A stretch of DNA of 64,000 nt from Sulfitobacter aestuariivivens (GTDB lineage Bacteria > Pseudomonadota > Alphaproteobacteria > Rhodobacterales > Rhodobacteraceae). The DNA is taken from assembly GCF_014763045.1 (NCBI RefSeq), contig NZ_JACTAG010000002.1:1583836-1647835 (forward strand), in the 5' to 3' direction. Below the pieces are notes generated by a model. The model did no database searches. It was not told the origin of the DNA and saw only the letters and a list, made by a program, of their open reading frames with translations. The position numbers and the translations under genes were made by a program. This document shows, one piece after another, positions 44,626 through 53,495 of this stretch (within the stretch, counting starts at the first letter, position 1; every line of letters begins with the position of its first letter).

Positions 44626-46593
44626 TTGGCTCAATCATCGCCCGCCGGGGGACCGCAATCGGTTCCGGCGCTTTTGCATCGTAATGCGCAGAAATTTGCG
44701 AACGCCCCGGCCTACCGGGAAAAAGAATATGGCATCTGGCAAAGCTGGACCTGGAGCCAGACCCGCGACGAGGTCGAGGCGCTGGCGCTGGGTTTGTTGG
44801 AGATGGGTGTCAACGAGGGCGATTTCATTGCCATTATCGGGCGCAACCGGCCCTATCTTTATTGGGCGATGGTGTCGGCCCAGATGGTAGGGGCCGTGCC
44901 CGTGCCGCTGTATCAGGACGCCAATGCCGAAGAGATGGCCTATGTGATGAACCACTGCGGCGCGCGTTTTGCCGTGGTAGGCGATCAGGAACAGGTCGAC
45001 AAGATCATCGAAGTGCAGGCCGGATTGCCGGACTTTGAGCAGATGATCTACCTCGATCCGCGGGGGCTGCGAAAGTACGACCATTCCGCACTGACGCAAT
45101 ATGAGAATGTTCAGGAACTGGGCCGCCAGCACCGTGAAAAGCACGAAGCGGCGCTCAAGGCGCGTCAGGACAAGCTGGATTACGACAGCACGGGCGTGAT
45201 GCTGTATACGTCGGGGACGACCGGCAAGCCCAAGGGCGTGGTGCTGAGCAACCGCAACGTCATCGAGACTGCGAAGTCTTCGTCAGAGTTTGACGGCTTG
45301 CGCCAGACCGATGATATCCTTGCCTATCTGCCAATGGCCTGGGTCGGCGATTTCATTTTCTCAGTCGGGCAGGCGATGTGGACGGGGTTCTGCACGAATT
45401 GCCCCGAAAGTGCAGACACCATGCATGTGGACCTGCGCGAGATCGGTCCGACCTATTATTTCGCACCGCCGCGCGTGTTTGAGACGCAGCTGACCAACGT
45501 TATGATCCGGATGGAAGACGCCAGCCGGTTCAAGAAATGGCTGTTTGATCATTTCATGGCGCATGCCCGCAAGGTCGGCCCTGCGCTGCTGGACGGCAAG
45601 ACTGTCAGCTTTGGCGACAGGCTGAAGTACAAGCTGGGCGAATTGTTTGTTTACGGTCCCTTGAAGAATACCCTGGGCTTTAGCCGCGTGCGTGTGGGCT
45701 ATACGGCCGGTGAGGCGATCGGGCCGGAAATCTTTGATTTTTACCGCTCGCTGGGGATTAACCTCAAACAGCTTTACGGGCAGACCGAAGCAACCGTGTT
45801 CATCACCGCCCAGCCTGACGGCGAGGTGCGCAGTGATACCGTTGGCGTGACCTGTCCGGGCGTGGAGCTGAAGATCGCGGACAATGGGGAAGTGTTCTAT
45901 CGCTCTCCGGGTGTTTTTGTGGAGTACTACAAGAACCCCGAAAGCACCGCTGATACCAAGGATGCAGAGGGCTGGGTCGCCACGGGTGATGCGGGTTTTA
46001 TCGAGGAAGACACCGGGCATTTGCGGATCATCGACCGGGCCAAGGATGTGGGCCAGATGGCAGACGGATCGCTTTTTGCGCCCAAGTACGTGGAAAACAA
46101 GCTGAAGTTTTTCCCCAATATTCTGGAGGCGGTGGTCTTTGGCAACAAGCGCGAAGAATGCACGGCCTTCATCAACATCGACCTGACGGCCGTCGGCAAC
46201 TGGGCGGAGCGCAACAATATTGGCTATGCGTCCTATCAGGAACTGGCCCGGCATCCGCAGGTGATGGATACGATCCAGAGCCATGTGGAAGAGGTGAATG
46301 CCTCAGTTGCCGGGGACGAGATGTTGTCAGGGTGTCAGATCCACCGGTTTGTGGTTTTGCACAAGGAGTTGGATGCGGATGATGGTGAGTTGACCCGGAC
46401 CCGCAAGGTGCGCCGGCGGATCATCGAAGAGAAGTACGATGATATCATTGCAGCGCTTTACGGCGACGATAAAACAGTCAGCACCGAGACCGAAGTGACC
46501 TATGAGGATGGGCGCAAGGGATCGATCAAGGCGACATTGGAAGTGCGGGATGCCAAGGTGTTTCCGGTGACCAAGCGGATGGCAGCGGAATGA
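44626..46593 (+). CDS. Long-chain acyl-CoA synthetase / AMP-dependent ligase
   Basis: 655-residue adenylate-forming ligase that activates a carboxylic acid to its CoA ester with ATP. The P-loop YTSGTTGKPKG is intact, with LYGQTEATVF (motif A5) and GWVATGDAGFIEEDTG (A7) further on. The size and the insert RFKKWLFDHFMAHARKVGPA resemble long-chain acyl-CoA synthetases. I place the start at TTG because a strong GGGAGGA lies seven bases upstream; an ATG 15 codons earlier is possible. It heads a cluster with a complete Liv-type ABC transporter, so it probably activates the imported acid. Confidence 0.92.
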   Translation: MAQSSPAGGPQSVPALLHRNAQKFANAPAYREKEYGIWQSWTWSQTRDEVEALALGLLEMGVNEGDFIAIIGRNRPYLYWAMVSAQMVGAVPVPLYQDANAEEMAYVMNHCGARFAVVGDQEQVDKIIEVQAGLPDFEQMIYLDPRGLRKYDHSALTQYENVQELGRQHREKHEAALKARQDKLDYDSTGVMLYTSGTTGKPKGVVLSNRNVIETAKSSSEFDGLRQTDDILAYLPMAWVGDFIFSVGQAMWTGFCTNCPESADTMHVDLREIGPTYYFAPPRVFETQLTNVMIRMEDASRFKKWLFDHFMAHARKVGPALLDGKTVSFGDRLKYKLGELFVYGPLKNTLGFSRVRVGYTAGEAIGPEIFDFYRSLGINLKQLYGQTEATVFITAQPDGEVRSDTVGVTCPGVELKIADNGEVFYRSPGVFVEYYKNPESTADTKDAEGWVATGDAGFIEEDTGHLRIIDRAKDVGQMADGSLFAPKYVENKLKFFPNILEAVVFGNKREECTAFINIDLTAVGNWAERNNIGYASYQELARHPQVMDTIQSHVEEVNASVAGDEMLSGCQIHRFVVLHKELDADDGELTRTRKVRRRIIEEKYDDIIAALYGDDKTVSTETEVTYEDGRKGSIKATLEVRDAKVFPVTKRMAAE

Positions 46594-46622
46594 CGGTGCG
46601 GCATGCGCGTTCGTTCCGCCTT

Positions 46623-46645
46623 CAATCGCTCTCCCGGAGCGATTG
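46623..46645. other. Perfect 8-bp hairpin after the acyl-CoA synthetase
   Basis: CAATCGCT pairs with AGCGATTG around CTCCCGG. No T-run follows, so it may stabilise or process the message rather than terminate it. Confidence 0.4.
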
Positions 46646-46733
46646 CCGTAATGCGGACCATGCGAAACCATCCTGCCCGCCCTCTTGCGGTGGATTGAAC
46701 GCGGGCGTTTCGCGGGGATCGCGCGGCGCGCAA

Positions 46734-46757
46734 AGGTATTTGAAAAAGGGTGAAATG
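46734..46757 (+). repeat. Dispersed intergenic repeat copy carrying the RBS of the livG-like gene
   Basis: AGGTATTTGAAAAAGGGTGA and AATG end two bases before the GTG start of the next gene. The first 21 bases are identical to the copies at 8390 (minus strand) and 60395. Confidence 0.7.
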
Positions 46758-46759
46758 AC

Positions 46760-47578
46760 GTGAAAGATCAGGCTGATAGTTACGTCACGGATGACGGGCG
46801 CACCATTGGGCCTGTGGTCATGGAGATGAAGAATATCACCCTGCGGTTTGGGGGTGTTGAGGCGATCAAGGATATCTCCTTTGACATTCGGGAAGGGGAG
46901 ATCCGGGCGATCATCGGGCCAAATGGCGCGGGCAAGTCGTCGATGCTGAATGTGATTTCGGGGTTCTACGTCCCGCAGGAAGGCGAGGTTTGGTACAAGG
47001 GTGCCAAGCGCCCGCCGATGAAGCCCTTTCAGGTGGCCCAGCAGGGGATTGCGCGGACCTTTCAGAACATTGCGCTGTTTGAGGGCATGAGCGTGCTGGA
47101 CAATGTGATGACCGGGCGGTTGACGCATATGGAAAGTGGCTTGCTGGGGCAGTCGATCTGGAAGGGCAAGGCAGAGGCCGAAGAGATCGCCAACCGGGAA
47201 GTGGCGGAAAAGATTATCGATTTTCTGGAAATTCAGGCCATTCGAAAGACGCCGGTGGCGCGGCTGCCTTACGGGTTGAAAAAGCGTGTGGAACTGGCGC
47301 GGGCACTTGCGGCGGAGCCGACGATCCTGTTGCTGGATGAGCCGATGGCGGGGATGAACGTCGAGGAAAAAGAGGACATGAGCCGCTTTGTTCTGGATGT
47401 GAACGATGAGTTTGGCACCACGATTGCGCTGATTGAGCATGATATGGGCGTTGTCATGGACCTGAGCGACCGGGTGGTCGTGATGGACTATGGACGCAAG
47501 ATCGGGGATGGCACGCCCGATGAGGTGCGCAACAATCAAGAGGTGATCGATGCCTATCTGGGGGTGGCGCATGACTGA
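46760..47578 (+). CDS. Branched-chain-type ABC transporter ATP-binding protein (LivG-like)
   Basis: 272-residue ATPase. Walker A is GPNGAGKSS, the LivG-type stretch is GIARTFQNIALFEGMSVLDNV, the signature region is ARLPYGLKKRVELARALA (a Y-G variant of LSGGQ usual in LivG) and Walker B is ILLLDEPMAGM. The C-terminal segment MDYGRKIGDGTPDEV is the LivG-type tail. GTG start after AAAGGGTGAAATGAC. It works with the LivF-like ATPase at 51.3 kb to power the two permeases between them. The N-terminus is about 20 residues longer than typical. Confidence 0.93.
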   Translation: MKDQADSYVTDDGRTIGPVVMEMKNITLRFGGVEAIKDISFDIREGEIRAIIGPNGAGKSSMLNVISGFYVPQEGEVWYKGAKRPPMKPFQVAQQGIARTFQNIALFEGMSVLDNVMTGRLTHMESGLLGQSIWKGKAEAEEIANREVAEKIIDFLEIQAIRKTPVARLPYGLKKRVELARALAAEPTILLLDEPMAGMNVEEKEDMSRFVLDVNDEFGTTIALIEHDMGVVMDLSDRVVVMDYGRKIGDGTPDEVRNNQEVIDAYLGVAHD

Positions 47579-47596
47579 TTTAACGCAGTGTGCGCG

Positions 47597-47640
47597 ACGT
47601 CGGTATTGCGTCGGTATCACGTCGGTATCACGTCGGTGCA
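47597..47640. repeat. Four tandem 11-base repeats
   Basis: Units ACGTCGGTATT, GCGTCGGTATC, ACGTCGGTATC and ACGTCGGTGCA follow each other without gaps, 18 bases after the livG-like stop and 61 bases before the livH-like start. The 11-base period is close to one turn of DNA, so any bound protein would see the units on one face. Confidence 0.8.
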
Positions 47641-47700
47641 TCCACCGATTTCGGGATCGATTGACGGGTGCGCCCGTCGGTCCAACGGGGGAGGCAATCA

Positions 47701-48708
47701 ATGCCTGAACAACTTGCCTTTACCATCGAGGTTTTCCTCAACGGGCTGATGGCCGGGGTGCTTTATGCGCTGGTCGCCCTTGGTTTTGTGCTGATTTACA
47801 AAGCGTCGGGGATTTTCAATTACGCGCAGGGTGTCATGGCGCTTTTTGCGGCGATGACGCTGGTGGGCATTCAGAATGGACAGGTGCCGTTTTCGCATCT
47901 GATCAATGCCATCTTTGGCACGGAAATCCATCACTTTGGCTGGCATGTGCATTCGGTGCTCGCCATCGCGTTTACCGTGGTGGTGATGATCATTCTGGCC
48001 TGGGCGGTGCAGCGGTTTGTGTTTCGCCATCTGGTGGGGCAGGAGCCGATCATCCTGTTCATGGCGACCATTGGTCTGGCTTATTTCCTGGAAGGGGTCG
48101 CGGATCTGATGTGGGGGTCCGAGATCAAGGCGTTGGATGTGTGCATGTCGGAGGGCAACTGCCTGCCGCAGGGCATGAACGGGTGGATTGATCAGACCAC
48201 TTTTGATGTCTTTGGCTATGGGTTCTTCATTGATAATCTGGATATCGTTGCGTCGATCGTGGCAGCCCTTCTGGTGGCAGGGCTGGTGATGTTCGCGCAA
48301 TATACCAAGCAGGGGCGCGCAATGCGTGCCGTAGCCGATGACCATCAGGCGGCCTTGTCGGTTGGGGTATCGCTGAACTTTATCTGGATACTGGTATGGT
48401 CGCTGGCGGGCTTTGTGGCCCTTGTGGCCGGGATCATGTGGGGCGCAAAATCCGGTGTGCAGTTTTCGCTGTCGCTGATTGCGCTGAAGGCCTTGCCGGT
48501 CTTGATGCTGGGCGGTTTCACGTCCATCCCAGGTGCGATTGTCGGCGGGCTGATCATTGGAGTGGGCGAGAAGCTGTTCGAGTTTCTGATCGGCGCGCCG
48601 TTCCTTGGGGGCGCTACGGAGAACTGGTTTGCCTATATGCTGGCGCTGTTGTTCCTGGTGTTCAGGCCGCAGGGATTGTTCGGGGAGAAGATCATTGAAC
48701 GTGTGTAG
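47701..48708 (+). CDS. Branched-chain-type ABC transporter permease (LivH-like)
   Basis: 335-residue inner-membrane permease with about eight helices. LivH marks are the N-terminal segment LNGLMAGVLYALVALGFVLI with YKASGIFNYAQG, the EAA-like loop TKQGRAMRAVADDHQAALSV and GGFTSIPGAIVGGLIIGVGE near the end. The ATG follows GGGGGAGG by seven bases; an upstream in-frame codon (11 residues) is discarded. Partner of the LivM-like permease. An aromatic-acid or fatty-acid-type substrate is suggested only by the two ligases in the cluster. Confidence 0.93.
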   Translation: MPEQLAFTIEVFLNGLMAGVLYALVALGFVLIYKASGIFNYAQGVMALFAAMTLVGIQNGQVPFSHLINAIFGTEIHHFGWHVHSVLAIAFTVVVMIILAWAVQRFVFRHLVGQEPIILFMATIGLAYFLEGVADLMWGSEIKALDVCMSEGNCLPQGMNGWIDQTTFDVFGYGFFIDNLDIVASIVAALLVAGLVMFAQYTKQGRAMRAVADDHQAALSVGVSLNFIWILVWSLAGFVALVAGIMWGAKSGVQFSLSLIALKALPVLMLGGFTSIPGAIVGGLIIGVGEKLFEFLIGAPFLGGATENWFAYMLALLFLVFRPQGLFGEKIIERV

Positions 48709-48725
48709 ATGCGGCAAGGCAGGGA

Positions 48726-48771
48726 CTGGGGCGCTGCCCCAGACCCCGGGATATTTTTCGCCAGAAGAGAA
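48726..48771 (+). repeat. Intergenic repeat: CTGGGGC/GCCCCAG palindrome plus GGGATATTTTT box
   Basis: CTGGGGC-GCT-GCCCCAG (48726-48742) is followed by CCCGGGATATTTTTCGCCAG and AAGAGAAC. The layout equals the element at 38976, with a diverged second half. It occupies nearly the whole livH-livM gap. Confidence 0.6.
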
Positions 48772-48785
48772 CAGGGGCGTAGCTG

Positions 48786-49898
48786 ATGTTTTATCGTGAA
48801 GCTGGGGATTTCAGCACCACCTATGCGGAAGACCAGCAAACCTTTCCGATCAAGTTTGATCGCTATCGGTATTATGTCGTGCTGTTCATCGCAATTGTCG
48901 TGGTGCCGTTTGTCATCAATGACTACTGGGCCAACAGCCTGCTGCTGCCCTTTCTGATCTACGCGATTGCGGCGATCGGGCTGAACATTCTGGTGGGCTA
49001 TTGCGGGCAGGTGAGCCTTGGGACCGGGGGGTTCATGGCGGTGGGGGCCTATGCCTGCTACAAGTTCATGACGGGTGTAGATATCTGGTGGGGCGGTGAA
49101 TTGCTGTTCCGGTTGCCGGAGTTCAACATCTTTTTCAGCGTGATCATGGGCGGGGTGATGACGGCCCTTGTCGGTGTGCTGTTCGGTCTGCCAAGTCTGC
49201 GGATCAAGGGGTTCTATCTGGCGGTGGCGACGCTGGCGGCGCAGTTCTTTCTGGTGTGGCTTTTCAACCGGGTGTCATGGTTCTACAACTATTCGGCCTC
49301 GGGGCAGATCAATGCACCCGAGCGGGATCTGTTTGGTGTTCTGATCACCGGGCCGTCGACGGAGCCCTGGGCCACCTATCTGTTCTGCCTGTTTTTCACC
49401 ATCGTCTGTGCCGTGGTGGCGCGGAACCTGACGCGCGGGGCATCCGGGCGCAAGTGGATGGCCATTCGTGACATGGACATCGCTGCCGAGATCATCGGGG
49501 TGAACCCGTTACGCGCCAAGTTGACGGCCTTTGCGGTCAGTTCGTTCTTTGTGGGCATTTCGGGGGCGCTGTTCTTTGCGGTCTATCTGGGCGCGGTCGA
49601 GGTGGGCGAGGCCTTTGGCATCACCAAGTCGTTCCTTGTGCTCTTCATGATCATCATTGGCGGGCTGGGCAGCATCTTTGGCTCCTTCGCCGGGGCGGCG
49701 TTTCTGGTGCTGTTGCCTGTGGTGCTGAAGGTTGTGGGCGTTGACTGGCTGGGATGGCCCACGGATATCGTGGCGCATTTGCAGTTGGTGATCGTAGGCG
49801 GGCTGATTGTGATGTTCCTGATACTGGAGCCGCATGGGCTGGCGCAGCTGTGGCGCGTGGCCAAGGAGAAACTGAGATTGTGGCCGTTCCCGCACTAG
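48786..49898 (+). CDS. Branched-chain-type ABC transporter permease (LivM-like)
   Basis: 370-residue inner-membrane permease with about ten helices. LivM marks are LNILVGYCGQVSLGTGGFMAVGAY, GLPSLRIKGFYLAVATLAAQ and the EAA-like WMAIRDMDIAAEIIGVNPLRAKL, with GGLGSIFGSFAGAAFLVLLP later. An unusual N-terminal cytoplasmic stretch of about 30 residues (REAGDFSTTYAEDQQTFPIK) precedes the first helix. Heterodimer with the LivH-like subunit. Confidence 0.93.
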   Translation: MFYREAGDFSTTYAEDQQTFPIKFDRYRYYVVLFIAIVVVPFVINDYWANSLLLPFLIYAIAAIGLNILVGYCGQVSLGTGGFMAVGAYACYKFMTGVDIWWGGELLFRLPEFNIFFSVIMGGVMTALVGVLFGLPSLRIKGFYLAVATLAAQFFLVWLFNRVSWFYNYSASGQINAPERDLFGVLITGPSTEPWATYLFCLFFTIVCAVVARNLTRGASGRKWMAIRDMDIAAEIIGVNPLRAKLTAFAVSSFFVGISGALFFAVYLGAVEVGEAFGITKSFLVLFMIIIGGLGSIFGSFAGAAFLVLLPVVLKVVGVDWLGWPTDIVAHLQLVIVGGLIVMFLILEPHGLAQLWRVAKEKLRLWPFPH

Positions 49899-49914
49899 GG
49901 GGCAGCGTCGTGAT

Positions 49915-49937
49915 GCCGGGCTGAAGCCCGGCCTACG
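49915..49937 (-). repeat. REP-like hairpin with GTAG head
   Basis: GCCGGGCT-GA-AGCCCGGC is a perfect 8-bp palindrome followed by CTACG. On the minus strand it reads GTAGGCCGGGCTTCAGCC onward, the layout (GTAG plus hairpin) of REP elements moved by RAYT transposases. It lies between the livM-like and binding-protein genes. Confidence 0.5.
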
Positions 49938-50001
49938 GATGGCGGCAGTGACGTCGTCGCAAAGAAGAGAAATCGGATAAAATCCAAGGGAGGAAACACC
50001 G

Positions 50002-51282
50002 ATGAAAATGAAACTAGCAACCTGGGCAACCGCGGCCATGATGGCGGCGAGCCCTGTGATGGCGGATCTTGTCTTTCCATCCATGAGCTATCGGACCGGG
50101 CCTTTCGCCGCGGGCGGCATTCCGTTTGCGGATGGCTATGCGGATTATTTCACGCTGCTTAATGAGCGTGACGGCGGCATTGGTGGCGTGAAGGTCAGCG
50201 TGCCGGAGTGCGAAACCGCGTACAACACCGAGAAAGGCGTGGAGTGCTATGAGAGCCTGAAGTCGCAAAATCCGCTGGTCCTGCAGCCGCTGTCCACCGG
50301 GATCACCTATCAGATCATCCCAAAGTCCATCGTGGACGACATTCCGGTGCACACCATGGGCTATGGCCGCACCTCGGCCAAGAATGGCGGCGTTTTCAGC
50401 CATATCTTCAACTATCCCGCCAACTATTGGGATGGGGCCTCCGGCGTGGTGAATTACCTGCTGGAGATCAATAACGGCGACATCAGCGGCAAGAAGATCG
50501 CGCTGGTCTATCACAACTCTGCCTATGGCAAGGAGCCGATCCGCACGCTGGAGGCGCTGGCCGAAAAGCATGGCTTTGAGCTGGTGACCCTGGCGGTCGA
50601 TCACCCGGGCCAGGAGCAGAAGTCGCAGTGGCTGCAGATCCGGCGCGAACGCCCCGATTATGTCACCATGTGGGGCTGGGGCATCATGAACCAGGTTGCC
50701 ATTCAGGAAGCCGCCAACATTCGCTTCCCGATGGAGAACTTCATCGGCGTGTGGTGGGCTGGTGCGCAGCATGACGTGCTGCCTGCGGGCGAAGCCGCCG
50801 ATGGCTACAAGGCGATCACGTTCCACGCGGTGGGCGACGACTATCCGGTCTTTGACGACATCCAGAAGTATGTCGTGGATGCCGGCAAGGCTGCGGGTGC
50901 GGGCGATCAGGTCGGCACGGTGCTGTACAACCGTGGCGTCTATGCCGCGATGTTGGCGGCAGAGGCCGCGAAAGACGCACAGGCCGCGACCGGCAATGCG
51001 GAGATCACCGGTGGCGATATGCGCGACGCGATGGAAAAGCTGACCATCACCGAAGAGCGCATGGCAGCACTTGGCATGCCGAACTTCGGCCCGGAGTTTT
51101 CTGTGAGCTGTGAGAACCACGGTGGCAACGGTCTTGTCGGTGTGGCGCAGTGGGATGCGTCGGCGCAGGAGTGGAACCTGATTTCCGACTTCAAACAGTC
51201 GGATCAGGATGTGATCACGCCGTTGATCGCCGAAGACAGTGCAGCATTCGCGGCTGAAAACAACATCGAACCGCGTTGCTAA
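50002..51282 (+). CDS. Branched-chain-type ABC transporter substrate-binding protein
   Basis: 426-residue periplasmic type-I binding protein. A signal peptide spans about 1-21 (MKMKLATWATAAMMAASPVMA). The mature N-terminus SYRTGPFAAGGIPFADGYAD and KIALVYHNSAYGKEPIRTLE in the middle are typical of LivK-like proteins of the subgroup found with acyl-CoA synthetases, longer than amino-acid binders (about 370). GGGAGGAAACACC precedes the ATG. A hairpin follows the stop and may protect this message, as binding proteins are needed in excess. The ligand is probably an organic acid, but unknown. Confidence 0.92.
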   Translation: MKMKLATWATAAMMAASPVMADLVFPSMSYRTGPFAAGGIPFADGYADYFTLLNERDGGIGGVKVSVPECETAYNTEKGVECYESLKSQNPLVLQPLSTGITYQIIPKSIVDDIPVHTMGYGRTSAKNGGVFSHIFNYPANYWDGASGVVNYLLEINNGDISGKKIALVYHNSAYGKEPIRTLEALAEKHGFELVTLAVDHPGQEQKSQWLQIRRERPDYVTMWGWGIMNQVAIQEAANIRFPMENFIGVWWAGAQHDVLPAGEAADGYKAITFHAVGDDYPVFDDIQKYVVDAGKAAGAGDQVGTVLYNRGVYAAMLAAEAAKDAQAATGNAEITGGDMRDAMEKLTITEERMAALGMPNFGPEFSVSCENHGGNGLVGVAQWDASAQEWNLISDFKQSDQDVITPLIAEDSAAFAAENNIEPRC

Positions 51283-51291
51283 TCACCCTCT

Positions 51292-51317
51292 CCGGCCGCT
51301 GCATCTGCGGCGGCCGG
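51292..51317 (+). other. GC-rich hairpin after the binding-protein gene
   Basis: CCGGCCGC pairs with GCGGCCGG around ten bases, nine bases after the stop and 29 before the next gene. There is no real T-run (GGATTTG), so partial termination or 3'-end protection is more likely than full termination. Confidence 0.5.
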
Positions 51318-51346
51318 GGATTTGAGTTTATTTGGAAAGATGAAGC

Positions 51347-52183
51347 ATGCTGGATGCTGCCAAAACCACTGATGTCGCGGTTGAGAACCTGCTTGAGGTC
51401 AACAATATCGAGGTGATCTACAACCATGTGATCCTTGTATTGAAAGGCGTCAGTCTGAATGTGCCCAAGGGCGGGATCACCGCTTTGCTGGGCGGCAACG
51501 GCGCGGGCAAGACCACGACGCTGAAGGCGATCAGCGGACTGCTGGCGTCTGAACGGGGCGAGGTCACCAAGGGGTCGATCAAGTACCGTGGCGCGGACAT
51601 TCAGCACGCCGATCCGGCCGAGACGGTCAAGCAGGGGGTCGTGCAGGTCATGGAAGGCCGCCATTGCTTTGAGCATCTGACCGTTGAAGAGAACCTGCTG
51701 ACCGGAGCCTATACGCGCACGGATGGCAACGCGGCCATTCAGGACGATCTGGAGCTGGTCTATACTTATTTTCCGCGCCTGAAAGAACGACGGCGCAGCC
51801 AGGCGGGCTATACCTCGGGTGGGGAGCAGCAGATGTGCGCGGTGGGCCGTGCGCTGATGTCCAAACCCGAGACGATTTTGCTGGATGAGCCCTCCATGGG
51901 ACTGGCACCGCAGCTAGTTGAACAGATTTTCGAGATCGTGAAGACGATCAACGAAAAGGAAGGCGTGACCTTTCTGCTGGCGGAACAGAACACCAACGTG
52001 GCGCTGCGGTTCGCGCACTACGGCTATATTCTGGAGAGCGGGCGTGTGGTCATGGATGGCCCTGCCGCTGATCTGCGCGAGAACCAGGATGTGAAGGAAT
52101 TCTACCTTGGTTTGTCGGACGAGGGGCGCAAGAGCTATCGCGATGTGCGATCCTATCGCCGCCGCAAGCGCTGGCTGTCCTAG
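51347..52183 (+). CDS. Branched-chain-type ABC transporter ATP-binding protein (LivF-like)
   Basis: 278-residue ATPase. Walker A is GGNGAGKTT, the LivF-type stretch is VKQGVVQVMEGRHCFEHLTV, the signature region is YTSGGEQQMCAVGRALMSKP, Walker B is TILLDEPSMGLAP and the switch region is LLAEQNTNVALRFAHYGYIL. The C-terminus has an additional basic tail (KSYRDVRSYRRRKRWLS), seen in this ligase-associated subgroup. It pairs with the LivG-like ATPase. Confidence 0.93.
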   Translation: MLDAAKTTDVAVENLLEVNNIEVIYNHVILVLKGVSLNVPKGGITALLGGNGAGKTTTLKAISGLLASERGEVTKGSIKYRGADIQHADPAETVKQGVVQVMEGRHCFEHLTVEENLLTGAYTRTDGNAAIQDDLELVYTYFPRLKERRRSQAGYTSGGEQQMCAVGRALMSKPETILLDEPSMGLAPQLVEQIFEIVKTINEKEGVTFLLAEQNTNVALRFAHYGYILESGRVVMDGPAADLRENQDVKEFYLGLSDEGRKSYRDVRSYRRRKRWLS

Positions 52184-52237
52184 CCATTGAAATTGGAGTG
52201 AGACCGTTTCCAAGGTTGTTTTGGAGTAAGAGGCTTG

Positions 52238-53443
52238 ATGTCCGACGTACCCTATTTTGATGCTCTTGAGACGCGCAGCGCGGATCAGCGCGCGGCAGAA
52301 CAATCTGCGGCATTGCAGGCCCGGCTGACCGGGATATCGGTGGCCCCCGAGGACTGGCGTGCGGCGGCGGCAGAGGTGAAGACGGCTGCTGATTTGCCGA
52401 CCTTGCCTGTGCTCAGAAAATCCGACCTTGGCGCATGGCAGAAGGCGCGTCCGCCGTTTGGCGGGGTCGAGGTCGGGGATGTGACCCATGTCTTTCAGTC
52501 ACCGGGACCGATCTATGAACCCGGCCGTCTGGATGGTGACTGGTTTCGTATGGGGCGGTTTTTGCACGCCGCTGGATTTTCCGGTGACGACATGGTGCAG
52601 AACTGCTTTGGGTATCATCTGACGCCCGCGGGGCACATGTTCGAGAGCGGCGCGCGGGCGGTAGGCGCGCGGGTGTTGCCTGCCGGGACCGGGCAGACAG
52701 AGTTGCAGGTCATAGCCGCGCGCGACGTGGGCACCACGGCTTTTGCGGGCACGCCGGATTACCTCAAGATCATTCTTGAGAAGGCGGACGAGATGGGCGA
52801 GGCACTGGGCATCACTAAGGCGGCCGTGGGCGGTGGTGCGCTGTTTCCGTCGTTGCGGCAATATTACATGGATCGCGGTATTTCGTGCCTGCAGTGCTAT
52901 GCCACGGCAGATCTGGGAAACATCGCCTACGAAAGTGCTGCGATGGAGGGAATGATCGTCGATGAGGGTGTCATCGTTGAAATTGTGACACCCGGTACCG
53001 GTGATCCCGTTGATGACGGGGACGTGGGCGAGGTTGTGGTGACGTCGCTGAACCCCGATTATCCGTTGATCCGTTTCGCCACGGGGGACTTGTCTGCCGT
53101 GATGTCCGGGCAGAGCCCGTGCGGGCGCACCAATATGCGCATCAAGGGCTGGATGGGACGTGCCGATCAGACCACCAAGATCAAGGGTATGTTCGTGCGC
53201 CCCGAACAGGTGGCGGCATTGGTCGCACGCCATGATGAGGTCAGCAAGGCGCGGGTCATTGCCAGCCGGGCGGGCGAGCAGGATGTCATGACAGTGCAGG
53301 TCGAAAGTGCGGGTGGCGATGCGGACGGCTATGCGCGGTCAGTTGTTGATCTGCTTAAGCTCAAGGGCACCGTTGAGGTTGTCGATCCCGGTACCTTGCC
53401 CAAGGATGGTCTGGTGATCGAGGATCAGCGGACGTATGACTGA
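52238..53443 (+). CDS. Phenylacetate-CoA-ligase-like AMP-binding protein with degenerate P-loop
   Basis: 401-residue protein of the PaaK branch of adenylate-forming enzymes. The A5-like region (CYATADLGNIAYES), FATGDLSAVM (A7), the hinge GWMGRADQTTKIKGMFVRP and the C-terminal subdomain fit PaaK. The glycine/serine-rich ATP loop is changed: FQSPGPIYEP stands where SSGTTGKP is expected, so classical ATP-dependent ligation is doubtful. I start at the ATG next to an in-frame TTG. Last gene of the transporter cluster, 54 bases after livF. Together with the upstream synthetase it suggests uptake and activation of an organic or aromatic acid. Confidence 0.85.
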   Translation: MSDVPYFDALETRSADQRAAEQSAALQARLTGISVAPEDWRAAAAEVKTAADLPTLPVLRKSDLGAWQKARPPFGGVEVGDVTHVFQSPGPIYEPGRLDGDWFRMGRFLHAAGFSGDDMVQNCFGYHLTPAGHMFESGARAVGARVLPAGTGQTELQVIAARDVGTTAFAGTPDYLKIILEKADEMGEALGITKAAVGGGALFPSLRQYYMDRGISCLQCYATADLGNIAYESAAMEGMIVDEGVIVEIVTPGTGDPVDDGDVGEVVVTSLNPDYPLIRFATGDLSAVMSGQSPCGRTNMRIKGWMGRADQTTKIKGMFVRPEQVAALVARHDEVSKARVIASRAGEQDVMTVQVESAGGDADGYARSVVDLLKLKGTVEVVDPGTLPKDGLVIEDQRTYD

Positions 53444-53495
53444 CGCCTTTGCTGAGTGGCGGTGTCCCGTGGCGCACCCTTTCACTTGTGCTGGC

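Noticed and set aside
47597..47640. CRISPR array
   Set aside because: Units are 11 bases with no spacers, and no cas genes are present.
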